From UBA3537 sp038106885 (GTDB taxonomy: Bacteria; Bacteroidota; Bacteroidia; Flavobacteriales; Flavobacteriaceae), in assembly GCA_038106885.1 (NCBI GenBank), contig JAYNFX010000004.1, forward strand, positions 1 through 61,511: a stretch of DNA of 61,511 bases, written 5' to 3'. Of this stretch, positions 42,032 to 50,228 are shown piece by piece. Under the pieces are notes generated by a model, which was given only the letters and a program-made list of their open reading frames with translations, was not told where the DNA came from and searched no databases. Positions within the stretch are counted from its first letter, which is position 1; every line of letters starts with the position of its first letter. The translations under genes and the position numbers were made by a program.

Positions 42032-43044
42032 AAACTTGATTTTATTGTTTCCTCAGAATTATCTATGATAAATACAATTATAATTCCTAAAAGAATACAT
42101 ACGATACCTAAATAAGTTTCATTACTTAAATTTGGTATATAAAGATTATAATCTATTATTTGCTTATTGTTAAATGAATCAATTATAAATTCCCCATTTA
42201 GGTTAGATTTATATATTTTATTTTTCCATGGCCAAACTACACCTAGTGAACCTGCTATGAATCCCATTATCGTTGAAAGAGTTTTGTTTTTATATTTTTT
42301 TAAAACAAATTTTAAAATATTTGAGAATAAAATTAAACCAACTAATGATCCAAAACTAAAAACAAGTAATATTTTAAGCATATTACAAAGATATGGATCT
42401 GTTAAAATTTCAAACTTTCCAAGAAATAAATTTGATAACGTTATATACAAAGCATTTACAGAATCAACAAGTAATAAGACATAGTTTCCCATAAGCATTA
42501 AAATAAAAGAGCCTGAGAATCCAGGAAGAGTCATTCCAACAACACTAACTATTCCACAGATAAAAACAAAAAATAAATTTTCATTTTGTCCAGCAGGTGT
42601 GATAAGACTTAAACTTAAACCAAAAATAAAGCCCAATAAAGTCCAAAAAAATGTCTCTAACTTTAACGATTCAACTCTTCTATAAATGAATAACAAAGAA
42701 CCTATAATTAATCCAAAAAATAAGCTCCAAACATAAATTTCATAATGATTTAATAAATAATCCAAAATTCTAGAAACACTAAAGTAACTTACAATCATTC
42801 CAAGTAAAAGTAGTCCAAGGAACTGTCCGTTTATGTGTTTATAAAAAATCTTAAATTCCCCTTGTTTAATGAGATTTACTCCTTCAACATTAAACTTTTG
42901 TAAAGAATCTATAAATTCCTCGTAAAAACCTAAAACAAATGCGACTAAACCCCCTGATACACCTGGAACTTTATTGGCAACTCCCACCGCAACTCCTTTT
43001 AAAACTATTATGAGCTTTTCTTTTATTGCAATTTTAATATTCAA
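42028..43044 (-). CDS. DUF368 membrane protein, second copy (polyprenyl-phosphate transporter family)
   Basis: A 338-residue integral membrane protein with about eight to nine helices. The DUF368 signature GVAVGVANKVPGVSGGLVAF lies at about residues 17-36 and its inverted-repeat counterpart VVGMTLPGFSGSFILMLMG near 167-185. FIAGSLGVVWPWK appears later. DUF368 members (PopT type) have been shown in other bacteria to translocate undecaprenyl phosphate back across the membrane for cell-wall and polymer synthesis. The start overlaps the first DUF368 gene by four bases, and aroE overlaps its end. It differs clearly from its neighbour (NKVPG against ADLIPG), so the pair is an old duplication. Confidence 0.88.
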   Translation of the reverse strand: MNIKIAIKEKLIIVLKGVAVGVANKVPGVSGGLVAFVLGFYEEFIDSLQKFNVEGVNLIKQGEFKIFYKHINGQFLGLLLLGMIVSYFSVSRILDYLLNHYEIYVWSLFFGLIIGSLLFIYRRVESLKLETFFWTLLGFIFGLSLSLITPAGQNENLFFVFICGIVSVVGMTLPGFSGSFILMLMGNYVLLLVDSVNALYITLSNLFLGKFEILTDPYLCNMLKILLVFSFGSLVGLILFSNILKFVLKKYKNKTLSTIMGFIAGSLGVVWPWKNKIYKSNLNGEFIIDSFNNKQIIDYNLYIPNLSNETYLGIVCILLGIIIVFIIDNSEETIKSSL

Positions 43045-43970
43045 CTAATTTTTTGTTTTCTCGATATATAACTAAAAATAAAAATTAAAAGAACCCCTAA
43101 AAACATAAAAATCAAAGCTTGTATTAGTTTTGGATCTCCATCAAATGAAAAGGGGGACACACATTCTTCATAAAATACTTCTGATTTGAACTGGTTAACC
43201 TCTAAATTAATCAACTTCTTCCATGGCCATATTTTAACTAATGCACCAGCCATGAATCCAGTTAAAATTGAAAAGGTTTCATTTTTATATTTATTAAATA
43301 GAAATTTTAAAAACTTTGAAAATGTTAGCAACCCTATAATTGCTCCTGCACCAAATGAGATGATTTTCAATATTTCTTTATTGCTTATGGCTTGTAATAT
43401 TGAGCTATAAGAACCCATTAAAACTAAAATAAATGCACCAGATATTCCTGGTAGTATCATTGCACAAATAGCAACTCCTCCAGATAAAAAAATATATAAA
43501 TAGCTATCTGTTGAATTGAAGGCTTCAAGTTTAGTAATTTTATATGCAACAAAAGTGCCTATAATTAATAATAAGGCTGTTATCAAATTCCATTTTTCAA
43601 TTTTTTTAATTACATATAATATGCTTGACAATACAAGACCAAAGAAAAATGACCATGTTAAAATAGGATAATCAACTAAGAGCCATGTTATAAATTTTGA
43701 AAATATAAGAACGCTTATAAAAATTCCAAAAAACAATGATATTAAAAAGGGAGCATTGATTTTCTCCCAAACATATTTAAATCCTTTTTTGTGTAAATCT
43801 TTGATTAATGAAAATTTGAGTTCACTCAAACTATCAATTAGTTCTTCGTAAATTCCCGTAATAAAAGCAATTGTACCCCCAGATACTCCAGGAATTAAAT
43901 CTGCTATTCCCATAGCCATTCCTTTTATCGAGATCAAAAAATATTCAAAAAATTTTTGTCCATTTCTCAT
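43041..43970 (-). CDS. DUF368 membrane protein, first copy (polyprenyl-phosphate transporter family)
   Basis: A 309-residue membrane protein with the DUF368 hallmarks GMAMGIADLIPGVSGGTIAF at about residues 16-35 and ICAMILPGISGAFILVLMG near 168-186, plus FMAGALVKIWPWK. About eight helices are predicted. By family it recycles undecaprenyl phosphate. It lies 21 bases downstream of the TPR gene and overlaps the second DUF368 gene by four bases. Of the two copies this one keeps the more canonical ADLIPGVSGG motif and is the better candidate for the main transporter. Confidence 0.89.
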   Translation of the reverse strand: MRNGQKFFEYFLISIKGMAMGIADLIPGVSGGTIAFITGIYEELIDSLSELKFSLIKDLHKKGFKYVWEKINAPFLISLFFGIFISVLIFSKFITWLLVDYPILTWSFFFGLVLSSILYVIKKIEKWNLITALLLIIGTFVAYKITKLEAFNSTDSYLYIFLSGGVAICAMILPGISGAFILVLMGSYSSILQAISNKEILKIISFGAGAIIGLLTFSKFLKFLFNKYKNETFSILTGFMAGALVKIWPWKKLINLEVNQFKSEVFYEECVSPFSFDGDPKLIQALIFMFLGVLLIFIFSYISRKQKIS

Positions 43971-43991
43971 ATATAAATAAATATAGAGGTT

Positions 43992-45395
43992 TTATCTGGA
44001 GGACCTGTTATAATCTTTTATAAATTGAATAATTTTTTTATTTCTGTAGACATTTGGAAAAAGTTCTTCTATTATAAAAACATATTCAGGATTCCTATGT
44101 AATGCAATTAGAAGATATTTAAAACCTTTTTTAAATTTATTGAGTTCAAAATAGATGCCTGAAATTCTGTACTCTAATTCTTCATTTTTAGGATGCAGAT
44201 CAAGAGCCTGTTTGAAATTAAACTTTGCTGCTTCAATCTCACCAAGCTGAATTAAAATATCTCCTCTTTCAATCCATATTTCTACACTATTATCTCCGTA
44301 TTCAAGGGTTCTTTTAAAGCCTCTTTCAGCTTCCTCATAATAATTTAGACGTTTATTTATTTTTGAATAAAAAAGCCAATATTTTGGATTTTGTTCATCA
44401 ATATCAATAGCTTTGTTGACATAAAAAAGTGCTTTTAAGTTATCTTTTTTAGCAAAATAAAATTTTGCAATTTCTATCCATCCTCTATCAAAAGCAGGAT
44501 CTTCTTTGACAGATTTAAATAAGTATTTTAAAAATTCATCATTATTATTTAGTTTACTATAGCAAAATCCAATTTTCAAATAAGAGAAAGCAGTAGGACC
44601 CTCAATTGCAATAGATAATTTGTATTGTTCAATTGATTCGTTGTACCTTCCAAGTTTTTCTAGGACTTTTGCTTTTTCAAAATATGCACCAATAAAAGTA
44701 TCATCAGAAATTATTGCAAAGTCAAAAGCAGTTAATGCTTTTTCTAATTTATTAATTTCTAAATATTGTTTACCAAGTTGGTGCCATGCAACTTCACAGT
44801 ATGGATTTTGATCAAGGTACCATGTTAAATATTCAATAGCTTTTTCAGTTTGATCTAAAAATTCAAAACAATAAATTATGTTGTATAATGAAGAATAATC
44901 TTCTAGATCTAAATCTATACATTTCATAAAATGTAATTTTGCGTCTTCATAATTATCAAGAAATAGATATTCCATTCCAATTAATGAATGAAGTTCGGAT
45001 GAATCTTCTGAAATGTTTAATGCTTCTTTGAATACTTTAATGGCCTCCTTGTGGTTATCTCTTTTAGAAAATATATTTGCTTTTTGTATGTATAATTCTT
45101 CATTATTAGGTTCAAACTTGAAAAGATTATTTAGTAATTTCTCTGCTTGATTTAATTTGTTTTCAAATATCAATACTTCAATATCAAATAATCTTAAGTT
45201 AACGGAGCTTGGGTGTTGGTCTAGACCCAATTTAATAGCTTTTTTTGCTAATGCAATTTTTCCAATTTCTAAATAATGATGAATTATATTTTCGAATTCG
45301 CTGGAGTCAAAGAAAAATATATTATTTGTCTTTAGCATTGACTCAAACCTTGTGAGTGAAAAACTTTGGCTTTCTTCAGATTGGTTAAAATCCAT
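43992..45395 (-). CDS. Tetratricopeptide-repeat protein
   Basis: A 467-residue soluble protein built from about eleven TPR units between residues 40 and 445, for example AIKVFKEALNISEDSSELHS, AIEYLTWYLDQNPYCEVAWH and ALTAFDFAIISDDTFIGAYF. There is no signal peptide or membrane segment, so a cytosolic scaffold role is likely. It is the first gene of a unit with two DUF368 transporters and aroE; the same neighbourhood is familiar from flavobacteria, but the partner proteins are unknown. The minus strand shows TATTTTTA about 20 bases before the ATG as a weak promoter candidate. Confidence 0.87.
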   Translation of the reverse strand: MDFNQSEESQSFSLTRFESMLKTNNIFFFDSSEFENIIHHYLEIGKIALAKKAIKLGLDQHPSSVNLRLFDIEVLIFENKLNQAEKLLNNLFKFEPNNEELYIQKANIFSKRDNHKEAIKVFKEALNISEDSSELHSLIGMEYLFLDNYEDAKLHFMKCIDLDLEDYSSLYNIIYCFEFLDQTEKAIEYLTWYLDQNPYCEVAWHQLGKQYLEINKLEKALTAFDFAIISDDTFIGAYFEKAKVLEKLGRYNESIEQYKLSIAIEGPTAFSYLKIGFCYSKLNNNDEFLKYLFKSVKEDPAFDRGWIEIAKFYFAKKDNLKALFYVNKAIDIDEQNPKYWLFYSKINKRLNYYEEAERGFKRTLEYGDNSVEIWIERGDILIQLGEIEAAKFNFKQALDLHPKNEELEYRISGIYFELNKFKKGFKYLLIALHRNPEYVFIIEELFPNVYRNKKIIQFIKDYNRSSR

Positions 45396-45474
45396 TTAAT
45401 AATCTTTATAATTTAAAAATATGATTAATAGAATTTAATTTTATTTAAGGACTTGAATCTTTTCAACAAAATAA

Positions 45475-46665
45475 TTAACACTCGTTTTGTATTTCGTCAA
45501 GTATATTTAATATCGTATTGCAACCTTCTTCAATTTCTTTAATAGAAATTGTCATAGGGGGAGTTATTCTAACTGCTTTAGGTTCATATAAAAGCCAAAA
45601 TAAAATTAGTCCATTTTTTTTTGCCCTCATTACTAATTTATTTGCAAGATCGGACTCAATCAAAATTAAGCAAAGCATTAATCCTTTCCCTCTTATTTCT
45701 TTAATTAACTTGTGTTTTAATTTAGATCTAATCAATATCTCTTTTTCAAGAGTTTTTTCAATTAAATTAGAACTAGTAATTTCTTTGAGTGTTGCTAAAG
45801 CTGCAGCTGCTATTACAGGGTGGCCTCCAAATGTTGTAATATGTCCTAGAATTGGCTCAAAAGACAGAGAATCCATTATTTTTTCTGATGATGAGAAACC
45901 TCCGATTGGCATTCCTCCACCTAATCCTTTTCCAAATACAACAATATCTGGAGTACAGTTATAATTTTCAAACCCAAAAAGTTTTCCAGTTCTTCCAAAA
46001 CCAGGCTGAATTTCGTCTAATATTAATAATGCACCAACTTCATTGCATCTTTTTTGTATAATATTTAAATAATCATTTATGGGTTGAATAAAACCAGCGC
46101 CTCCCTGAATTGTTTCAAGTATTACAGCTGCTGTTTTTGATGTAATTTTTTTTATATCATTCTTTGAATTAAAATTAATAAATCTTATTCCAGGTAATAA
46201 TGGTCTGAAAGGATTTTTTCTTTCCTCGTAACCCATAACACTTAAAGCTCCAATTGTATTACCATGGTATGCTTTTTTAGCTGCAAAAATTTCAGAGCGC
46301 CCTGTATATCTTCTTGCTAATTTCAAAGCCCCATCAATTGCCTCAGTGCCAGAATTTGTCAAATAAGTTTTATTAATTTTCTTTGGTAAAAACTCAGCTA
46401 ATAACATTGTTAGATCGAGAGATGGTTTTTGAATAAACTCACCATAAACCATAACATGAAGATATTTGTCTAATTGATTTTTTATAGCTTCTATAACAAC
46501 AGGATTTTTATGTCCAAGACTACATGCTGAAACACCTGCTATAAAATCTAAATATTTATTATTATTAATATCAAAAATATATGAACCCTGAGCATGAGAT
46601 ATTTCCAATGCTAGAGGATTTGGTGTAGTTTGAGCTTGATATTTTAAAAAAAAATCTTTATTCAA
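45475..46665 (-). CDS. Class III (acetylornithine/ornithine-type) aminotransferase
   Basis: A 396-residue PLP enzyme of fold type I. LEISHAQGSYIFDINNNKYL opens the domain; YLTNSGTEAIDGALKLAR binds the cofactor phosphate, LILDEIQPGFGRTGKLFG holds the cofactor-contacting Asp, and VFGKGLGGGMPIGG contains the Schiff-base Lys. The specific amine donor (ornithine, acetylornithine, 4-aminobutyrate or other) cannot be fixed. An ATG at 46749 is in frame but would run 77 bases into the OstA-like gene; a TTG at 46665, seven bases after that gene's stop, gives MNKDFFLKYQAQT, the normal family N-terminus, and is preferred. Confidence 0.88.
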   Translation of the reverse strand: MNKDFFLKYQAQTTPNPLALEISHAQGSYIFDINNNKYLDFIAGVSACSLGHKNPVVIEAIKNQLDKYLHVMVYGEFIQKPSLDLTMLLAEFLPKKINKTYLTNSGTEAIDGALKLARRYTGRSEIFAAKKAYHGNTIGALSVMGYEERKNPFRPLLPGIRFINFNSKNDIKKITSKTAAVILETIQGGAGFIQPINDYLNIIQKRCNEVGALLILDEIQPGFGRTGKLFGFENYNCTPDIVVFGKGLGGGMPIGGFSSSEKIMDSLSFEPILGHITTFGGHPVIAAAALATLKEITSSNLIEKTLEKEILIRSKLKHKLIKEIRGKGLMLCLILIESDLANKLVMRAKKNGLILFWLLYEPKAVRITPPMTISIKEIEEGCNTILNILDEIQNEC

Positions 46666-46672
46666 TTTATTT

Positions 46673-48400
46673 TTAATTATTTGATTTTTTTGGGAATTTT
46701 CGTGAAGCTTTATTGCCGACAACTTTCTTGTCATTTGATTTATCAGCATTATTTATTCTTTTTCTTAATTCCTCATCAAAAAAATCTTTTTCTTGGTCAA
46801 TTTTTTTTATTCCTTTAATATTTGGAAGAATTAAAGGTTCGTCATCAATAAATAATTCTTCAACAGATTTTGGTCGTTCATCTTCTCTCCATATAAACCC
46901 TTTTAGTAATTTTTGATTCTCTGGAAAATCTGACTCAGGATATGTGTTTCCATCAATTTGATTTAACTTTCTAAGTTCATCAATTTCGTTTTCAGAAATC
47001 CATATTTTTATAGACGCAGATTTTGATTTATCAATTCCAACTAATTCATTTTCACTGTCTCTTAAATAGTAAATTGTTTCAGCATTTTTATTAATTTCAA
47101 TTGTACTAAGCTTATTGTTTACAAATAAACCATTTAGTTTTTTTCCAGAAATTTGATTAAAACCATTCCCCAAACTGTCTTTATTTATTATGAATGCATT
47201 ATCAAAAACTTTGAGTGAATCAAGAGTTTCTGATTTTGAATTTGATATTAAGTGAATTGAGTCTCCTGTTATTTGATTTTTATGATGCCAAAGTACTGGA
47301 CGCGTTCTTTTGCTGAAGGCATCTTCAATTTCAATATTATAAAAGTTAATCAATTGGGTTAAACCAGTATTTTGATTCATATGAATTGAATCCGCCTTTC
47401 CACTAATATCAGATTTGAATATTTTAGCGTTATAAAAACCTCTCACGATACGGCTTTCAGAAGGCCCAGTTATCATTAAGGTGTCACTGTGCATATATAA
47501 AGAATCATTTTCTTGTATTGTTATGGCTAAGGCTCTTTTTGTAATAAACATAGAGTCTTTTGCTTTAAATAATTCAGCGTAATGTCCTTTTATTATTGTT
47601 TTATTTAGTGAATCAGTTACCTTAATATTGTTAGATGCAGATGCGTAGTTTTTATTTCTATCAAAATATATGCTATCTCCTTCAATTTTTCGATCGTCAT
47701 AATCAATTCTTGAGTTTTTAACAAAATATCCATTATCTGCAGTGGTATTATAAAATCCTCTTTCACAATAAATAACACTGGATTCACTTGTAATTGTAGT
47801 TGGCCCGTATAAGAATGCATAACCTGATACAGAATAAAAATCAAGTCTGTCAGTTTCTATCACATATTCAGGATTTACTAAAACAACATTATTATTGAAT
47901 TGATATTTTTTTGTTTTTGTATAATACCTACCAATGTCACTATTAATTACTCCAGATGAGTCACTAATTACTTTTCCTTTTTGATTGTAATAAGCTTCTT
48001 GTTTAATTCTATCAAAATAAAGAATATCAGTGTAAAGTTTAGAGTTATTATCAATCAACAAAACATCTCCACTCGCATATGCTAGTTGTGTTTTACCACT
48101 ATATTCAACATATTTAGACTTCATGTCTAGAGAATCCCCTTGTTTTAACTTGACATCTCCATACGCTTCTACAAAATCTTCTTTTGCATAATATATAGCT
48201 TGATTGCACCACATATCAATTCCTTCGTGTTTAATGTGTACTTGCCTCGTATTATCTCTAGTCAAAATAGTAGCATTAGGTTTAGACTCTTCAAATGTCA
48301 TGAAAGGGGCAAACTCTATTTCAATTTGCTCACGATTTTGAGCAATTAAATTTAAGTTGAATAATAAAATTGTAACAATGATATTATTTATAACACGCAC
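46673..48400 (-). CDS. OstA-like protein (LptA-type repeats)
   Basis: A 575-residue exported protein. An N-terminal signal peptide (ending LIAQ, about residue 21) precedes repeated beta strands of the OstA/LptA jelly-roll type: CNQAIYYAKEDFVEAYGDVK, LAYASGDVLLIDNNSKLYTD, YFDRIKQEAYYNQKGKV and GDSIYFDRNKNYASASNNIK. The family is the Bacteroidota counterpart of the periplasmic LPS bridge, so it probably carries LPS between LptC and LptD. The last 60 residues are basic and disordered. The start is GTG at 48400; no better start lies before the signal peptide. It is 69 bases downstream of purA on the same strand. Confidence 0.86.
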   Translation of the reverse strand: MRVINNIIVTILLFNLNLIAQNREQIEIEFAPFMTFEESKPNATILTRDNTRQVHIKHEGIDMWCNQAIYYAKEDFVEAYGDVKLKQGDSLDMKSKYVEYSGKTQLAYASGDVLLIDNNSKLYTDILYFDRIKQEAYYNQKGKVISDSSGVINSDIGRYYTKTKKYQFNNNVVLVNPEYVIETDRLDFYSVSGYAFLYGPTTITSESSVIYCERGFYNTTADNGYFVKNSRIDYDDRKIEGDSIYFDRNKNYASASNNIKVTDSLNKTIIKGHYAELFKAKDSMFITKRALAITIQENDSLYMHSDTLMITGPSESRIVRGFYNAKIFKSDISGKADSIHMNQNTGLTQLINFYNIEIEDAFSKRTRPVLWHHKNQITGDSIHLISNSKSETLDSLKVFDNAFIINKDSLGNGFNQISGKKLNGLFVNNKLSTIEINKNAETIYYLRDSENELVGIDKSKSASIKIWISENEIDELRKLNQIDGNTYPESDFPENQKLLKGFIWREDERPKSVEELFIDDEPLILPNIKGIKKIDQEKDFFDEELRKRINNADKSNDKKVVGNKASRKFPKKSNN

Positions 48401-48469
48401 AGTATTTTTTTTAGTTTAAATAAATCAATTCTTATACCAATATTAAATTTTTGGCGAAATTTGGAATAA

Positions 48470-49741
48470 TTATCTAAAAATAGTTTGTTTTCTGTCAGGT
48501 CCGACAGAAACAATTTTTATTGGAATTTCTAATTCTTTTTCTAGAAATTTAATATAATCCATTAATTGTTCAGGTAGTTCTGATTTTTCTTCCATTTGAG
48601 TTAAATCCTCTTTCCAACCGCAAAAATTTGTATAAATTGGCTTTACATTATGCGATTCAATATTATAAGGAAGGTGTTTAATTTGTTTACCTTTATAATT
48701 ATAAGCAGTACAAATCTTAAGCTCATCAAACCCAGATAAAACATCAGCTTTCATCATCATAAGTTGTGTAACTCCGTTAATTTGGCATGAATATTTCAAG
48801 GCAACCAGATCTAACCAACCACAGCGTCTTGGTCGTCCAGTAGTAGCACCAAATTCATTACCAACTTTTGCCATAATTTCTCCATTGTTATCAAAAAGTT
48901 CTGTTGGGAATGGACCTGAACCAACTCTAGTTGTATATGCTTTAAAAATTCCGAAAACTTCTTTTATCGAATTTGGTGATACACCAAGTCCTGTACAGGC
49001 ACCAGCAGCAGTTGTATTTGAAGAAGTAACAAAAGGATAAGTTCCAAAATCTATATCTAAAAGTGATCCTTGAGCCCCTTCTGCAAGAATACTTTTATTA
49101 TTAGATTTTGCTTGTTGTAAGTATTCTTCAGAATCAATAAATTTTAGTGATTTCAAAGTTTTAATCGCTTCAAAGAATTCAATTTCAAGTTCACTCAAGT
49201 TATATTGTAAATCTACATCGTAGAAATCAATCATAGATTGATGTTTATTTGCTAAGTTTCGATATTTTTCTTCCCAATTATCCAACTCTAAATCACCAAT
49301 TCTTATTCCGTTACGTCCAGTCTTGTCCATGTACGTAGGGCCTATTCCCTTAAGAGTTGAACCAATCTTAGCTTTTCCTTTAGAGGCTTCTGACGCAGCA
49401 TCAAGAAGTCTATGAGTTGGTAGTATTAGGTGTGCTTTTCTTGAAATGAGTAAAGATTTTGAGTAGTTGACTCCTTGCTCTGTTAACTTATCAAGTTCCT
49501 TTTTGAAAATTACAGGATCTATTACAACTCCATTACCTACCAAGTTAACCGCATTTTCATGAAATATTCCTGATGGAATAGTATGTAAAACATGTTTCCT
49601 TCCATTAAAGACTAATGTGTGTCCGGCATTAGGTCCACCCTGAAAACGGGCAATGATATTATAATTAGATGTTAAAACATCAACAATTTTTCCTTTTCCT
49701 TCGTCTCCCCATTGGAGTCCTAATAATAAATCGACAGCCAT
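48470..49741 (-). CDS. purA: Adenylosuccinate synthetase
   Basis: A 423-residue enzyme converting IMP, aspartate and GTP to adenylosuccinate, the committed step to AMP. The N-terminal LLLGLQWGDEGKGKIVDVL holds the P-loop and catalytic Asp. GGPNAGHTLVFNGRK, GIGPTYMDKTGRNGIRIGDL and FGATTGRPRRCGWLDLVALK are the further signatures. The length is normal. It lies eight bases behind the Fur-family gene and downstream of relA, an arrangement that couples purine synthesis to the (p)ppGpp enzyme; ppGpp is a known inhibitor of this enzyme in E. coli. Confidence 0.97.
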   Translation of the reverse strand: MAVDLLLGLQWGDEGKGKIVDVLTSNYNIIARFQGGPNAGHTLVFNGRKHVLHTIPSGIFHENAVNLVGNGVVIDPVIFKKELDKLTEQGVNYSKSLLISRKAHLILPTHRLLDAASEASKGKAKIGSTLKGIGPTYMDKTGRNGIRIGDLELDNWEEKYRNLANKHQSMIDFYDVDLQYNLSELEIEFFEAIKTLKSLKFIDSEEYLQQAKSNNKSILAEGAQGSLLDIDFGTYPFVTSSNTTAAGACTGLGVSPNSIKEVFGIFKAYTTRVGSGPFPTELFDNNGEIMAKVGNEFGATTGRPRRCGWLDLVALKYSCQINGVTQLMMMKADVLSGFDELKICTAYNYKGKQIKHLPYNIESHNVKPIYTNFCGWKEDLTQMEEKSELPEQLMDYIKFLEKELEIPIKIVSVGPDRKQTIFR

Positions 49742-49749
49742 TATGTTTT

Positions 49750-50202
49750 TTATTTTGGTGCTTTTTTAGTTCCATAAAAATAAAGTGAATGATTTTGTAT
49801 CTCAATATCAAAAACCTCTTCTATAGTTTGTTTAATTGATTGTATTCTTGGATCACAAAACTCAATAACTTCACCAGTATCAGTTAAAATTACATGGTCA
49901 TGTTGTTTGTCAAAATATGACTTTTCATATTGAGCTTGATTTTGTCCAAATTGGTGTTTTCTAACAAGTCCACATTCGAGAAGTAACTCAATTGTATTGT
50001 AAAGAGTTGCTCTGGAAACTCTATACTTTTTATTTTTCATTTTGATATATAAAGATTCAATATCAAAATGATCGTCACTATTGTATATTTCTTGTAGTAT
50101 TGCAAATCTTTCAGGAGTTTTTCTCTGGCTATTTTCTTCAAGGAATTTTGTAAAAACATTTTTTACTATTTCTTGGTTACTATATTTTGTTTTGTTGCTC
50201 AT
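49750..50202 (-). CDS. Fur-family transcriptional regulator
   Basis: A 150-residue winged-helix repressor. The recognition region reads YRVSRATLYNTIELLLECGL near residues 61-80, followed by the dimerisation and metal domain with KQHDHVILTDTGEVIEFCDP near 100-119. The C-x2-C pairs that bind structural zinc in E. coli Fur, PerR and Zur are missing (LTDTG stands where LDCG-type motifs occur), leaving single cysteines only. The HDH regulatory site is kept. The metal (Fe, Mn or Zn) is therefore uncertain. It lies between relA (26-base gap) and purA (8 bases), probably in one transcript. Confidence 0.9.
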   Translation of the reverse strand: MSNKTKYSNQEIVKNVFTKFLEENSQRKTPERFAILQEIYNSDDHFDIESLYIKMKNKKYRVSRATLYNTIELLLECGLVRKHQFGQNQAQYEKSYFDKQHDHVILTDTGEVIEFCDPRIQSIKQTIEEVFDIEIQNHSLYFYGTKKAPK

Positions 50203-50228
50203 TAAGAAAATTCAAATTTAAGTAATTT

